DNA of 64,000 nt from Leptolyngbya sp. NIES-2104 (GCF_001485215.1 NZ_BBWW01000001.1:5146001-5210000); one strand, 5' to 3'. Positions 43,158-52,395 are shown, counted from the first letter of the stretch. Notes: generated from the sequence alone by a model not told the origin. A program made the numbers and translations.

Positions 43158-43433
43158 TCAGGACGCTTTAAGTTGCGCTGAGTTGTACATTTCGTAGTAA
43201 GTATTCCACTCGAAAAAGTCGATCGAGTCTCCCAGTTCTCCCGCCTGAAACTTCTGATAGAACTGTTCTGAGGGCATCTGATAAGCTTCCTCAAACTTCT
43301 TTAAGCGTTCCTCTAGACTTTGTTTTTCTTTTGCAATAGAAGGACGTTGAATCTTTTTCTCCAAAAACTGCCGCTCTTCGTCAGATAAAGAGAGAATAAT
43401 CTGCGCTAGTGATTCGACTAATTTCTGATTCAT
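43158..43433 (-). CDS. Putative antitoxin paired with the TumE-like gene
   Basis: 91 residues with a strong SD (AGGAGAG). The protein is helical, charged, with SEQFYQKFQAGELGDSIDFFEWNTYYEMYNSA, a pattern found in small antitoxin-like genes upstream of TumE-type toxins in cyanobacteria. No DNA-binding domain is evident. Overlapping regulation is likely given the 4-bp spacing to the next gene. Confidence 0.55.
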   Translation of the reverse strand: MNQKLVESLAQIILSLSDEERQFLEKKIQRPSIAKEKQSLEERLKKFEEAYQMPSEQFYQKFQAGELGDSIDFFEWNTYYEMYNSAQLKAS

Positions 43434-43590
43434 TCTGTCTCTCCTGAATCTCGCGCCTCAGTGAGCTTATTTTAATGGAAGAGTTCAGCAGACGCGCAAA
43501 ATATGAGCGGAAGAACGACGATCGACCATTCGTTTAGCCAGGTCAAAAGCGCGATCGAAACTTTCCCAATAAACAAGCGACCCAATCCGT

Positions 43591-44283
43591 TTAAGCTGCA
43601 CGACCTATTGCGGATAAGACCATTTCAAATAACTCAATTGCATTATTGCTACAGCCAACTGCACCTCGGCGACGTGCTTCCGCAATATGTTCAGGCGACC
43701 TAGAACCAGCATAAATAATAAATGGTGTTTGCTCTCCTAGTGACCTGAGTTTATCTAGAAGCGTGTATCCTGCCTGAGAATCGGGGGGTCTACCCATATC
43801 TGAGATGATGGCATCAAAGCGCCGACGACTTAGCTTTTCCAAAGCTTCTTCTGTTGATGTGGCTAATTCAAAACTGATCCCTAAAGCTTCAAGCGATCGC
43901 CGCTCATAAATATTGTTATTTGGGCGATCATCAACCCAAAGAATTCTTGATCGGCTGGCGCGTTTAGCAATGCGAGAGTTGACAGCTTCAGCAACCACAT
44001 CTACAGCATCTTTTGCTCCTTGTGCCGCAGTTTCAGAAGTTGGAGTTTCGCCAGGTTTTGATATCGCAGCAGCAGCCAAAGCCGCCGCCGCTTCAGCTTG
44101 CTTTCTCTTTAAAGAAGCCTCAAATCCTGCTCCCTTGAGCGATAGCTCACCTAAGCCTGAAAAGAAATCGCTCAGATCTCGACCAAAACGAACTAAGAAA
44201 AATAAAAGCACTGCTGGATAGACCAACACGCTAAACAACTTTGTGATCGCATCGATTAACTTAACAACGTCATCAACACTCAT
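43591..44283 (-). CDS. Membrane-tethered atypical receiver-domain protein
   Basis: 230 residues. One N-terminal helix (LFSVLVYPAVLLFFLVRFG) followed by an Ala-rich coiled linker (KGAGFEASLKRKQAEAAAAL) and a C-terminal receiver-like domain with ILWVDDRPNNN, IISDMGRPPDS and IIYAGSRS. The Asp of ISDMGR corresponds to the phospho-acceptor, but the usual Lys in the KP motif is replaced (GCSNNAIELF). Such receivers may be phosphorylation-independent. No output domain; it could act as a membrane-bound adaptor. The gene is solitary here. Confidence 0.65.
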   Translation of the reverse strand: MSVDDVVKLIDAITKLFSVLVYPAVLLFFLVRFGRDLSDFFSGLGELSLKGAGFEASLKRKQAEAAAALAAAAISKPGETPTSETAAQGAKDAVDVVAEAVNSRIAKRASRSRILWVDDRPNNNIYERRSLEALGISFELATSTEEALEKLSRRRFDAIISDMGRPPDSQAGYTLLDKLRSLGEQTPFIIYAGSRSPEHIAEARRRGAVGCSNNAIELFEMVLSAIGRAA

Positions 44284-44385
44284 TGTCTAGCTCAACAAAA
44301 GTTTTCAACTTAGCTTACAGCAATCGTCTGTAAATTGAGCGAGAGCATCCACTCCAGAAAGGAATTAAGCAGATTTTCAATCGAG

Positions 44386-45501
44386 CTACTTGACAGCCGC
44401 CTCATTCCCACTTTCAGCCGCCAATTGCTCTAAGCGCTCTTGTTGGTCTTGAGAGATGCAAGTTTCGATTACGTCTTCTAAGTCACCTTCCAACACAGGG
44501 TTTAGAGCGAAGTTCTGACCCAAACGATGATCGGTTACGCGATTATCTTTGTAGTTGTAGGTGCGAATTTTTTCCGATCGCTCTCCCGTCCCCACCTGCG
44601 ATCGACGCATCGAAGTGACAGCCTCTTGCTGCTCCCTTAATTTAATCTCATACAATTTCGCCCGGAGAATTTGCATCGCTCGTTCCCGGTTCTGAAGCTG
44701 CGATCGCTCTTCGGTACAAAACACTCGAATCCCCGTCGGCTTGTGAATCAAATCGACTGCGGTTTCAACTTTGTTGACGTTCTGACCACCCGCGCCGCCC
44801 GATCGCGCCGTTTTCATTTCAATATCTTTCGGATCGATGTGAACTTCCACATCATCGACTTCAGGCATTACAGCCACAGTCGCTGTCGAAGTGTGAACCC
44901 GTCCGGATGCTTCTGTTACCGGAACCCGTTGCACTCGATGGACTCCCGCTTCAAATTTCAGTTTGCTATAAACGCGATCGCCCTGAATTTCCATCACGGC
45001 TTCTTTGAATCCGCCCAAGCCTTCTGCTAGTGATTCGCTCGCCATTTTGACGCGCCAACCTTGACGCTCCGCAAATCGCGAATACATTCTCACCAAATCA
45101 CCCGCCCAAATGCTGGCTTCATCGCCTCCGGTGCCTGCCCGAATTTCCAGCATGATGTTCTTGTCGTCATTCGGATCGCTTGGCAGTAGGAGAATTTTTA
45201 ATCGGTTTTCTAATTCTTGCAGCTTGGATTGGAGTTCTTCCACTTCCATCGCTGCCATTTCTTGCATTTCAAGATCGCCGCCGGATTCCTTCAGAAGCTG
45301 ACGCGCTCCGGCTAAATCCGTCTCTGTTTTGCGCCAAAGCTCATAGGTATTGACCGTTTCTTCCAACGACGATCGAGATTTTGCCACGCGCTGAAACTCG
45401 CCCGGATCTCTTGCGATATCCGGGTCTGCGAGTCTCCGCGTCAACTCGTTAAAGGTTTGCTCAACCGAATTTAGTTTGTCAATTAGGTATGCTTCAGCCA
45501 T
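44386..45501 (-). CDS. prfA: Peptide chain release factor 1
   Basis: 371 residues. GGQ motif in GAGGQNVNK near residue 238 for peptidyl-tRNA hydrolysis, the [14 protein letters not shown] block, and the [12 protein letters not shown] region; the recognition loop region [10 protein letters not shown] is RF1/RF2-like. RF1 reads UAA and UAG. It closes the alpha-operon-type ribosomal gene run on the minus strand, a common place for prfA in cyanobacteria. Confidence 0.95.
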   Translation of the reverse strand: MAEAYLIDKLNSVEQTFNELTRRLADPDIARDPGEFQRVAKSRSSLEETVNTYELWRKTETDLAGARQLLKESGGDLEMQEMAAMEVEELQSKLQELENRLKILLLPSDPNDDKNIMLEIRAGTGGDEASIWAGDLVRMYSRFAERQGWRVKMASESLAEGLGGFKEAVMEIQGDRVYSKLKFEAGVHRVQRVPVTEASGRVHTSTATVAVMPEVDDVEVHIDPKDIEMKTARSGGAGGQNVNKVETAVDLIHKPTGIRVFCTEERSQLQNRERAMQILRAKLYEIKLREQQEAVTSMRRSQVGTGERSEKIRTYNYKDNRVTDHRLGQNFALNPVLEGDLEDVIETCISQDQQERLEQLAAESGNEAAVK

Positions 45502-45592
45502 GAGAATCGAGCCTCAAAAAATAGGAATTCGGTGAAAAGACAATCGCGGCAACTCAAAACGCGATCGTCGAATGAGTTTCAACCGAGTTGTC

Positions 45593-45826
45593 CTACTTTT
45601 GGTCGTCGCTCTTCTGGGATTCGCTCATGCCGTACTTCCGCAAGAAGCGCTCCACACGTCCCTCAGTATCAATGATCTTCTGAGTTCCGGTGAAGAATGG
45701 ATGATTGCCTGACCACACATCAACGTGTAGTTCTGGTCTGGTCGAACCCACGGTCGCAACGTGTTCACCGTTACAGAAAACCTTAGCTTCGGGGTACCAG
45801 GTCGGATGAATGCCTTTCTTTGCCAT
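45593..45826 (-). CDS. rpmE: 50S ribosomal protein L31
   Basis: 77 residues, cyanobacterial L31 (KKGIHPTWYPEAKVFCNG, SGNHPFFTGTQKIIDTEGRVERFLRKYG). It retains one Cys in place of the usual CxxC zinc site. Between rpsI and prfA on the same strand, as in other cyanobacteria. Confidence 0.93.
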   Translation of the reverse strand: MAKKGIHPTWYPEAKVFCNGEHVATVGSTRPELHVDVWSGNHPFFTGTQKIIDTEGRVERFLRKYGMSESQKSDDQK

Positions 45827-45862
45827 TGTCTTTTCTCCAGCGTTCTATATCGATTGTAACAA

Positions 45863-46270
45863 TTAGCGTTTCGAGAACTGGGGAGCTTTCCGAGCTTTGC
45901 GAAGACCGTATTTTCTCCGCTCTTTTGCTCTCGGATCACGGGTCAGGTAGCCTTCGACTTTGAGCGGCTTACGGTTTTCGGGGTCGAGTTCGCACAACGC
46001 ACGAGCCACACCAAGTTTGATCGCGTCTGCTTGTCCGGTCAGACCGCCACCGTGAGCCGTTACTAAAATGTCGTATTCCCCCTCTAAACCGAGCGTTTCT
46101 AACGGCGCTTTTGCACCTGAAAGATACTCAGCATTGAACTGGAGGTAAAGATCACCGGGCTTGCCGTTGATCGTAATCGTTCCTTCGCCCGGAACGAGAC
46201 GGACACGAGCGATCGCATTTTTACGGCGACCTGTGCCCTGATACATCACTCTGCCTTCTGTCGCTTGCAT
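45863..46270 (-). CDS. rpsI: 30S ribosomal protein S9
   Basis: 135 residues: [19 protein letters not shown] at the start, [19 protein letters not shown] in the middle, and the basic C-terminal tail [20 protein letters not shown] that reaches the P site. Spacing to rplM is 3 bp (46270/46274). Confidence 0.96.
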   Translation of the reverse strand: MQATEGRVMYQGTGRRKNAIARVRLVPGEGTITINGKPGDLYLQFNAEYLSGAKAPLETLGLEGEYDILVTAHGGGLTGQADAIKLGVARALCELDPENRKPLKVEGYLTRDPRAKERRKYGLRKARKAPQFSKR

Positions 46271-46273
46271 GGA

Positions 46274-46729
46274 TTACTTCTCTCCCGGAATCGTATTGAT
46301 TTCTAACACTTTGGGTTGCTGTGCGGCATGAGGATGATCAGTACCCGCATACACTTTCATTTTGGTGAAAAGCTGACGACCCAGTGAGTTCTTCGGCAGC
46401 ATTCCTTTAACGGCTTGCTCGATGATGCGCTCTGGCAATCTGGCTTGCAGTTTTTCAAAGGATTCGGTTTTCATTCCACCCGGACGACCGGAGTGACGAC
46501 GATAGACTTTTTGGCTAGATTTTTTGCCTGTGACCACGACTTTTTCCGCGTTGATTACAACAACGAAATCGCCTGTGTCCAAGTGGGGGGTGTAAGTGGG
46601 TTTGTTCTTACCGCGAAGTACCATCGCGATTTCAGTCGCCAAACGTCCGAGGCGTTGATCCGCTGCATCCACAACGTACCAATCGCGCTGGATTTCAGCG
46701 ACCGGAGGTAAGTAGGTTTTGTTTTCCAT
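46274..46729 (-). CDS. rplM: 50S ribosomal protein L13
   Basis: 151 residues from ATG 46729 (MENKTYLPP), the standard cyanobacterial start; the longer frame to 46780 is not needed. Motifs [20 protein letters not shown] and [14 protein letters not shown] match L13. The gene precedes rpsI, as usual. Confidence 0.95.
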   Translation of the reverse strand: MENKTYLPPVAEIQRDWYVVDAADQRLGRLATEIAMVLRGKNKPTYTPHLDTGDFVVVINAEKVVVTGKKSSQKVYRRHSGRPGGMKTESFEKLQARLPERIIEQAVKGMLPKNSLGRQLFTKMKVYAGTDHPHAAQQPKVLEINTIPGEK

Positions 46730-46814
46730 GAGCTTGGGGTTTAGTGAATAGTTCGGGAACAGTCGATCGTAGTACGTCAAGCCGCTCTAAATCAATGGTG
46801 AGCCTTTTTAATTC

Positions 46815-46880
46815 TGTGGGGTAGGTATCTTGCCTGCACCCAGTCTTCAGCCCAATGTCAGGCAAGATGCCTGACCCACA
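46815..46880. repeat. Short inverted repeat, TGTGGGTCAGGCA-type
   Basis: A 66-bp imperfect palindrome: left arm TGTGGGGTAGGTATCTTGCC, right arm GGCAAGATGCCTGACCCACA, loop of about 20 nt. It lies in the gap between truA and rplM. Similar arms, with the core ATCTTGCCTG, are familiar from dispersed short repeats in many filamentous cyanobacteria; only this copy was found in the window. Confidence 0.7.
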
Positions 46881-46882
46881 AT

Positions 46883-47704
46883 TTATTTGCTCAATACTAA
46901 TTTCGGCTGTGAATCAAACCAGAGTTCTGGAGGAAAAGGCATCTCAGGATAGCCCACTCTCAGCAAGCAAAGTCCTTGAGGAGGAGCCGCATACCGCACT
47001 TCTTCGCGCCGTTCTTCAGTCCACAAGCGCGTAAAGTCCTGAACTGATCGATCGCCTCGACCCACTTCTACCAGCAGTCCCACCAGAAGCCGCATCATTC
47101 CATACAGAAATCCACTGGCTTGAACTTCGATATAGAGAAACGAATCTGCTCTCACACATTCCGCTGCTTGAATTTCCACCCAAGCATGAGGACGGCTCGA
47201 ATTTGCCCTCTGAAACGCTGCCATGTGATGGCGACCAATCATCGGGTCTAATGCTTTCTGAATCTTAGACTCATCTAGCGGGGCGTGGTAGTAGTGCCAA
47301 GACAGAGATCGAGCAAATAGGTTCGGTCGTGCCTCGGTGTAGATCGTATAACGGTATCGCCGCCAGGAAGCGGAAAATCGGGCGTGCCAATCACTCGGAA
47401 CTGCCGCCGATGCCCGAATCAACACATCATCAGGAAGTCGAGCATTGATCACATCCGCCCATCGGTGTGCCGGGATCACAGTCACCACATCGAAATGTGC
47501 CACCTGAGCCGCGGCATGAACGCCCGTATCGGTTCGTCCTGCCGCGTGAATCACTACCCGATGACCGACGACTGATGCGATCGCATCTTCAATCTCTTCT
47601 TGAACTGAGCGATGATTCGGTTGCCGTTGCCACCCGTAAAAGCGAGTGCCCACATACTGAATGAGTAGAGCGACTCTCTGGAGGGTCGGCTGAGCAGTTG
47701 CCAT
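46883..47704 (-). CDS. truA: tRNA pseudouridine synthase A
   Basis: 273 residues. YVGTRFYGWQRQPNHRSVQEEIE at the start, the catalytic Asp in GRTDTGVHA near residue 60, and SWRRYRYTIY. It makes pseudouridine 38-40 in tRNA anticodon stems. Tightly spaced after rplQ (47704/47706), as in the conserved cyanobacterial order. Confidence 0.95.
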   Translation of the reverse strand: MATAQPTLQRVALLIQYVGTRFYGWQRQPNHRSVQEEIEDAIASVVGHRVVIHAAGRTDTGVHAAAQVAHFDVVTVIPAHRWADVINARLPDDVLIRASAAVPSDWHARFSASWRRYRYTIYTEARPNLFARSLSWHYYHAPLDESKIQKALDPMIGRHHMAAFQRANSSRPHAWVEIQAAECVRADSFLYIEVQASGFLYGMMRLLVGLLVEVGRGDRSVQDFTRLWTEERREEVRYAAPPQGLCLLRVGYPEMPFPPELWFDSQPKLVLSK

Positions 47705-47705
47705 C

Positions 47706-48056
47706 TTAGGTCAATTCGATAATCGCCATTTCAGCATTGTCACCGCGACGACGCACCGTTCTCAAAATGCGGGTATATCCGCCTTTGCGATCGGCATATC
47801 GTTGAGGAGCTTGCTCGAACAAAGCGTGAACAAGCTGCTTATCGTAGATGTATCCCATCGCTTGACGACGAGCGGCAAGAGAGCCATCTTTCGCCAAGGT
47901 GATCATTTTTTCAGCTTCCGATCGCACTGCTTGAGCGCGAATTTTGGTCGTTTGGATTCGACCGTTGCGGATCAGTTCGGTGGTTAAAGCTCTTAACAGT
48001 GCTTTCCGCTGATCCGCAGGTTTGCCCAACATGGGGACTCTACAACCGTGACGCAT
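47706..48056 (-). CDS. rplQ: 50S ribosomal protein L17
   Basis: 116 residues. [20 protein letters not shown] then [19 protein letters not shown] and [20 protein letters not shown]. It follows rpoA by 8 bp and matches the L17 family throughout. Confidence 0.96.
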   Translation of the reverse strand: MRHGCRVPMLGKPADQRKALLRALTTELIRNGRIQTTKIRAQAVRSEAEKMITLAKDGSLAARRQAMGYIYDKQLVHALFEQAPQRYADRKGGYTRILRTVRRRGDNAEMAIIELT

Positions 48057-48064
48057 AGCTTTTA

Positions 48065-49003
48065 CTAGGATTTAGATTTTTCTTGCGGCAGGGTGATCCC
48101 TAACCGTTGTTGCAGTGCTTCGACGACTTCCTCGGCAGACTTTGCCCCGAAATTCTTTATTTCGAGTAAGTCTTCTTGGCTGTAGTCGAGCAGATCCGCG
48201 ACCGAGTTGATTTGAGCGCGTTTCAGACAGTTGTAAGCTCTGACTGAAAGTTGTAGCTCTTCGATCGGGATTTGATTTTCGATCCGCTCATCGCTCATTC
48301 CATCATCATCCGAAGGCTCGAACGTAATGTCTTTGAGCGGGTTAAACAGATCGACCAGGATATTTGCCGCCTGACTCAGCGCTTCTTGCGGAGTCAAACT
48401 GCCATTTGTCCAGATTTCCATGATCAAACGGTCTTTTTCAGCCGTTCCACCTTGGCGAGCATCTTCGACGCTGTACTGTACCTTTCTCACGGGCATGAAT
48501 ACAGAGTCGATTTGCAAAAAGTCGAGCGCGGTGTCATCCGTGAACTTGCCAGCTCCCCGATATCCCTTGCCCTTCTCGATCTTGAACTCCATTTCTAAGG
48601 TGGCGTTCGGCGCGAGGGTTGCAATATATTGATCCGGATCAACAAGTTCCACTTCAGACGGCAAATCAAAGCTTTCAGCAGTCACGGTCGATTGACCTTG
48701 CACCAAAAGCCGACCGATTTGAGGCTGCGACGAATAGGTTCTGAACACCAGCTTTTTCATGTTCAGCATGATATCCAGCACATCTTCCCGAACGCCCGGA
48801 ATCGTTGCAAACTCGTGAGTGACACCTGCAATCCTTACCGCCGTTACCGATGCGCCTTCTAAGTTCGACAGCAACACGCGACGAAGCGCATTTCCAACAG
48901 TAGTGCCTTGTCCCCGTTCTAGCGGCTCCAAAATGAACTTACTGTATTGGCTTTGATCCTTTTCCGTCGTGGTATCAATACATTCGACCTGAAACTGTGC
49001 CAC
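48065..49003 (-). CDS. rpoA: RNA polymerase alpha subunit
   Basis: 312 residues from GTG 49003 (translated [11 protein letters not shown]); an upstream start at 49060 would add a non-conserved tail. N-terminal domain: [20 protein letters not shown], dimerisation and beta contacts. C-terminal domain from about 235: [23 protein letters not shown] and [12 protein letters not shown], which binds UP elements and activators. GGGAGG precedes the GTG by about 7 nt. Confidence 0.95.
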   Translation of the reverse strand: MAQFQVECIDTTTEKDQSQYSKFILEPLERGQGTTVGNALRRVLLSNLEGASVTAVRIAGVTHEFATIPGVREDVLDIMLNMKKLVFRTYSSQPQIGRLLVQGQSTVTAESFDLPSEVELVDPDQYIATLAPNATLEMEFKIEKGKGYRGAGKFTDDTALDFLQIDSVFMPVRKVQYSVEDARQGGTAEKDRLIMEIWTNGSLTPQEALSQAANILVDLFNPLKDITFEPSDDDGMSDERIENQIPIEELQLSVRAYNCLKRAQINSVADLLDYSQEDLLEIKNFGAKSAEEVVEALQQRLGITLPQEKSKS

Positions 49004-49099
49004 GGAGTAGCCTCCCTTTCTCCTTGAGTGTGAGGGATGATCCCTCAATTTGACATCCAACCCGTTTCGTGCCGTCCATTATAGACAGCAAATTCACGA

Positions 49100-49495
49100 T
49101 TAAACGCGACGGCGTTTCGGCGGACGACAACCGTTATGAGGAATGGGGGTGACATCGCGGATCAGGGTGATTTCAATTCCAGTGCCCTGTAACGCTCGAA
49201 TTGCGGTTTCGCGTCCCGCTCCAGGTCCGCTCACCATCACTTCAAGCTGACGCATTCCTTGATCCATTGCGCGACGAGCGGCTGCTTCGGCAGCGGTTTG
49301 AGCCGCAAAGGGAGTTCCCTTCTTTGCACCTTTAAAGCCACTCGATCCCGCAGATGCCCAAGAAATGACTTCACCTTGAGTATCCGAAATCGTTACGATC
49401 GTATTGTTGAAGGTCGATTGAATATGAGCGACCCCACTGGGGATGTTCTTTTTCGCCTTGCGCGGACCCGTTTTCCGCTGCGGTTGTCTTGCCAT
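49100..49495 (-). CDS. rpsK: 30S ribosomal protein S11
   Basis: 131 residues: [34 protein letters not shown] and [18 protein letters not shown] at the C-terminus. Full length, normal. Confidence 0.96.
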   Translation of the reverse strand: MARQPQRKTGPRKAKKNIPSGVAHIQSTFNNTIVTISDTQGEVISWASAGSSGFKGAKKGTPFAAQTAAEAAARRAMDQGMRQLEVMVSGPGAGRETAIRALQGTGIEITLIRDVTPIPHNGCRPPKRRRV

Positions 49496-49559
49496 GTCAA
49501 ATCTCTTAATTTACGCTGCTACGTTCCTACAAGCGGTGCTTACCCGGAGGTAATGCACC

Positions 49560-49943
49560 TTATTTCTTACCTGGAGCCTTTTTCTTCCCGGCAACCGTCC
49601 GACGACCGCCCCGACGAGTCCGCGCGTTGGTTCGCGTCCGTTGACCCCGCACAGGCAGACCCATACGATGTCTACGACCGCGATAGCATCCGATATCCAT
49701 CAATCGCTTGATCGACATCGATTCAAACCGCCGCAAGTCTCCTTCAATCTGATAGCCGCCTTCGACTGCTTCGCGCAGTGCAGCGACATCTGCTTCACTG
49801 AGATCCTTCACGCGAATGTCAGGATTAACTCCTGTTTTCGCGATGATTTCTTTAGACCGGGTGGGTCCAATTCCGTAAATATATCGAAGACCGATTTCCA
49901 CTCGCTTGTCGCGAGGGAGGTCTACGCCCGCAATCCGCGCCAC
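49560..49943 (-). CDS. rpsM: 30S ribosomal protein S13
   Basis: 127 residues from GTG 49943 ([19 protein letters not shown]), with AGGGAG 9 nt before it. The frame runs on to 50027 but that part is not S13. The C-terminus has [21 protein letters not shown]. Confidence 0.95.
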   Translation of the reverse strand: MARIAGVDLPRDKRVEIGLRYIYGIGPTRSKEIIAKTGVNPDIRVKDLSEADVAALREAVEGGYQIEGDLRRFESMSIKRLMDIGCYRGRRHRMGLPVRGQRTRTNARTRRGGRRTVAGKKKAPGKK

Positions 49944-50036
49944 GTTGTTTCTCCCTAAACCATAGATAAACAGTCGAAAAGGTCTGCCGTTTTGGGTGCA
50001 ATCCCCCTGTGCGGCAGACTCATACATGAAGCCTCG

Positions 50037-50150
50037 TTAACCCTGACGCTGTTTGTGCTTCGGGTTTTCACAGATCACCATGACGCGCCCTTTCCGACGA
50101 ATGACGCGACATTTCTCACAAATTCGTTTGACTGACGCTCGTACTTTCAT
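50037..50150 (-). CDS. rpmJ: 50S ribosomal protein L36
   Basis: 37 residues, a short gene easily missed: [20 protein letters not shown], followed by [17 protein letters not shown]. The zinc ligands Cys11, Cys14, Cys27 and His32 are all present, so this is the zinc-binding type. Between infA and rpsM. Confidence 0.95.
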   Translation of the reverse strand: MKVRASVKRICEKCRVIRRKGRVMVICENPKHKQRQG

Positions 50151-50230
50151 GCCCTATCTCGGCAACATTACAAACACAATATCCTAACAATTTTATATAA
50201 CACTTGTCAAAGGGTTCTTTTGATGCAAGG

Positions 50231-50464
50231 CTAACGACCGCCTTTGTTTTTGAGACGGTAGGTGATGCGTCCTTTGGTCAGGTCGTAGGGGGTGAGTTCG
50301 ACTTTGACGCGATCGCCGGGAAGGATCTTGATATAGTTGCGCCGAATTTTGCCGGAGATGTGTGCGAGTACGTTGAAGCCGTTGTCGAGGTCTACCCGAA
50401 ACATTGCGTTGGGCAGCGAATCGACGACGGTTCCTTCCATTTCGATCAGGTCTTGTTTAGACAA
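50231..50464 (-). CDS. infA: Translation initiation factor IF-1
   Basis: 77 residues from TTG 50464 ([18 protein letters not shown]); GGAGGA lies 11 nt upstream, and the frame continues to 50506 without further homology. [25 protein letters not shown] and [12 protein letters not shown] match cyanobacterial and plastid IF-1. In the usual order adk or secY precedes infA; here a small antitoxin-like gene and the TA cluster do. Confidence 0.94.
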   Translation of the reverse strand: MSKQDLIEMEGTVVDSLPNAMFRVDLDNGFNVLAHISGKIRRNYIKILPGDRVKVELTPYDLTKGRITYRLKNKGGR

Positions 50465-50571
50465 GCGGCAATGTCCTCCAATGAGTGAATAGGGTCGGGG
50501 TTGCATTTTACCCTATTTGAGTGTAGATCATTCAGCCCTCGATCGACATTTTTTAGAGGACGGTCGAGCGA

Positions 50572-50775
50572 TCAAAGAATGAGTTGCTTTAGCTGACTGA
50601 CGGCTGAAGTAAAACTTAATTTACCGTTCTGCTCTTCAAGTCGGCTTTGTTGGTAATTGTTGTACATCTCATCACGTCGCTCTTCTCGTAAGTAGTGAAT
50701 CAGTAGCCTTTGAACCTCTTGTTTCTCCTCAAACGACAGATTTTTAATCTTTTCCACTACGTCGTTAAAGCTCAT
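50572..50775 (-). CDS. Small antitoxin-like protein
   Basis: 67 residues from ATG 50775. A short helical, charged protein (VVEKIKNLSFEEKQEVQRLL, MYNNYQQSRLEEQNGKLSF). In cyanobacteria such short proteins often lie next to a RelE/ParE or PIN toxin; none is adjacent here. Function tentative. Confidence 0.5.
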   Translation of the reverse strand: MSFNDVVEKIKNLSFEEKQEVQRLLIHYLREERRDEMYNNYQQSRLEEQNGKLSFTSAVSQLKQLIL

Positions 50776-50834
50776 AACGTAAATCCTTACGCTTCCCGTC
50801 ACGCTAAACATAGTTTAAACTTTTAGACATGAAG

Positions 50835-51500
50835 TTATGAAAAAGGTAACTCAAGTTGTAAGGCACTTACCAAGCTTAAATAATACTTCCTGTCCTTCAG
50901 GGCACGTTCTATTTCTCCGCAATGATGTAGCGAAACGAACAAAGCCGCTGCTCTGGCTTGACAATTGAAAGATTTTTGAGGATTGAATGCGATATCAGAA
51001 AAGCCTTGATACTTGAATAATTGTTCAGCTAACGTAGAGTTACATGAGAGTGCAGTTAAGTACAGCCAATCGTAAAAAGAAGTGATTGGATTAGACGGAA
51101 ACTCGTCATCAAAGAACCTGTAACCTATGAAATCTCCTGAGTTACGCAATCTCTCATCAGTTTTAGCTTCTCTACTGGAACAAGAGTATAAATCTTGATA
51201 AGGTCCACCATTTCTGAAAATTTTGCTACCTTGATAAGCGCACTCTACGGTGAGTCGTGCATTTTTCTTCACCAAGACTAGATTGAAGGCACTTAAAGAA
51301 ACGCCTACTTCATCTACTGATTTTGACGATATTTCTAAAATCGGTGATATTCCTTCCTTTGCTGCGGCTTCGTGTAAAGCAGCAATCGACTTTTGGGCTT
51401 GAAGCTTTGACAATCCAGAATGCCACTGGAAGTCGATTGTAGCTTTCTTGACAAATGGAAAGCCGTTGAGATCAGGAATAAAGATAGGTCGTCTTGCCAT
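50835..51500 (-). CDS. NADAR-family antitoxin (DarT1-associated)
   Basis: 221 residues starting MARRPIFIPDLNGFPFVKKA, a typical opening for NADAR proteins that accompany DarT1-type toxins. Later parts ISSKSVDEVGVSLSAFNL, VECAYQGSKIFRNGGPYQDL, YDWLYLTALSCN and NPQKSFNCQARAAALFVSL follow the family pattern. Characterised NADAR proteins remove ADP-ribose from guanosine in DNA, countering DarT1. It starts 6 bp after the DarT-like gene. The surrounding 1.8 kb has almost no CGATCG motif, unlike the rest of the window, which suggests acquisition. Confidence 0.8.
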   Translation of the reverse strand: MARRPIFIPDLNGFPFVKKATIDFQWHSGLSKLQAQKSIAALHEAAAKEGISPILEISSKSVDEVGVSLSAFNLVLVKKNARLTVECAYQGSKIFRNGGPYQDLYSCSSREAKTDERLRNSGDFIGYRFFDDEFPSNPITSFYDWLYLTALSCNSTLAEQLFKYQGFSDIAFNPQKSFNCQARAAALFVSLHHCGEIERALKDRKYYLSLVSALQLELPFS

Positions 51501-51506
51501 AGTCAG

Positions 51507-52244
51507 TTAAAAAGAAATTTCGTTAGGGACAGAAGTATCAGCCTGAGAACTTCCTACATTTGCGTAGTGTGATTGCCAAGTTCTCCAATCTTGTCTAGGT
51601 TTGAAGTACTGTTGACTAGAGTAAAAAAATTGGGAATCTGAATTGCGGAGATAAGGTTCGCTTAGGATTCCGATATTCGTGGTGAGCCATTGCCTTCCAA
51701 CGAATTCATTATAAAAGTGAACCGCTGATAGGTAGTGTGTAGGTATTGCCTCTAAAACCAGGACTTCAGATTGAGGATGTGTTGGATAATTGATTGGTAT
51801 GTGCAAATCTTGACGTTGAATCCGTTCATAATCCGAAAACATCTGCAACAAGGACTGAGCTTGCTTTCTTGTTTCTATCAACGAATTTGAAATTCTAGTA
51901 GATGCTGCATTTTCAACGCAGAATGCACAATCTAATTCCCATAGAACAGATGCTTTTAGTAACAGAACAACCCAATTAGAAGGATTGTTGTGATTGTACT
52001 TGTAAAACATTCTATAGTTTGGAAAGCTGATGCTCAAGCAAATAGCTTGTCTACACCCATCCAAACGTTTAGAATCATTAAAAACTGGCTGATGCTCCAC
52101 TGGAAGCTGTTCAAGTAAATACCGACCAAGCAATCCTTGCTGCAAAATGCTTCGTAAGTTTTGAATGCGTGTGAAATGTATGAGCGTGTTAATACCACGT
52201 TCATTGCAAATTCGATGTATTGCCAAGGCGTGGGGATGCGGCAT
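51507..52244 (-). CDS. darT: DarT-type nucleobase ADP-ribosyltransferase toxin (DUF4433)
   Basis: 245 residues. The ART-like core begins NTLIHFTRIQNLRSILQQGLLG (NAD-binding His-Phe-Thr motif), with ICLSISFPNYRMFYKY and, near residue 176, SEVLVLEAIPTHYLSAVHF, in which Glu is the probable catalytic residue. DarT toxins attach ADP-ribose to bases of single-stranded DNA; the partner antitoxin type here (NADAR) points to the guanosine-modifying DarT1 class. The start ATG is preceded directly by a palindrome and no SD is visible. A palindromic operator or leaderless transcript may control it. Confidence 0.78.
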   Translation of the reverse strand: MPHPHALAIHRICNERGINTLIHFTRIQNLRSILQQGLLGRYLLEQLPVEHQPVFNDSKRLDGCRQAICLSISFPNYRMFYKYNHNNPSNWVVLLLKASVLWELDCAFCVENAASTRISNSLIETRKQAQSLLQMFSDYERIQRQDLHIPINYPTHPQSEVLVLEAIPTHYLSAVHFYNEFVGRQWLTTNIGILSEPYLRNSDSQFFYSSQQYFKPRQDWRTWQSHYANVGSSQADTSVPNEISF

Positions 52245-52277
52245 AAATTAACAGCGATTTAGTATCTCTGTTAATTT
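52245..52277 (-). promoter_or_regulatory. Palindrome abutting the darT start codon
   Basis: A perfect 10-bp inverted repeat AAATTAACAG / CTGTTAATTT with a 13-nt loop immediately precedes the darT ATG. It could be a repressor/autoregulation operator or, as RNA, a hairpin that blocks the start. No Shine-Dalgarno motif lies between it and the ATG. Confidence 0.55.
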
Positions 52278-52395
52278 GCCCATTACCGACAGCCACTTAT
52301 CATCCGACTAGGCGGGTTTTCTAAAAGCAGTGTGCAGGCGTTTCAGTTGCTCATGCTCGAACAAGTTTACGGCTCGATCGCATCACAACGACTCA

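Noticed and set aside
49259-49711. Long plus-strand frame antisense to rpsK and rpsM
   Set aside because: It mirrors two well-conserved ribosomal genes and has no protein-family features.
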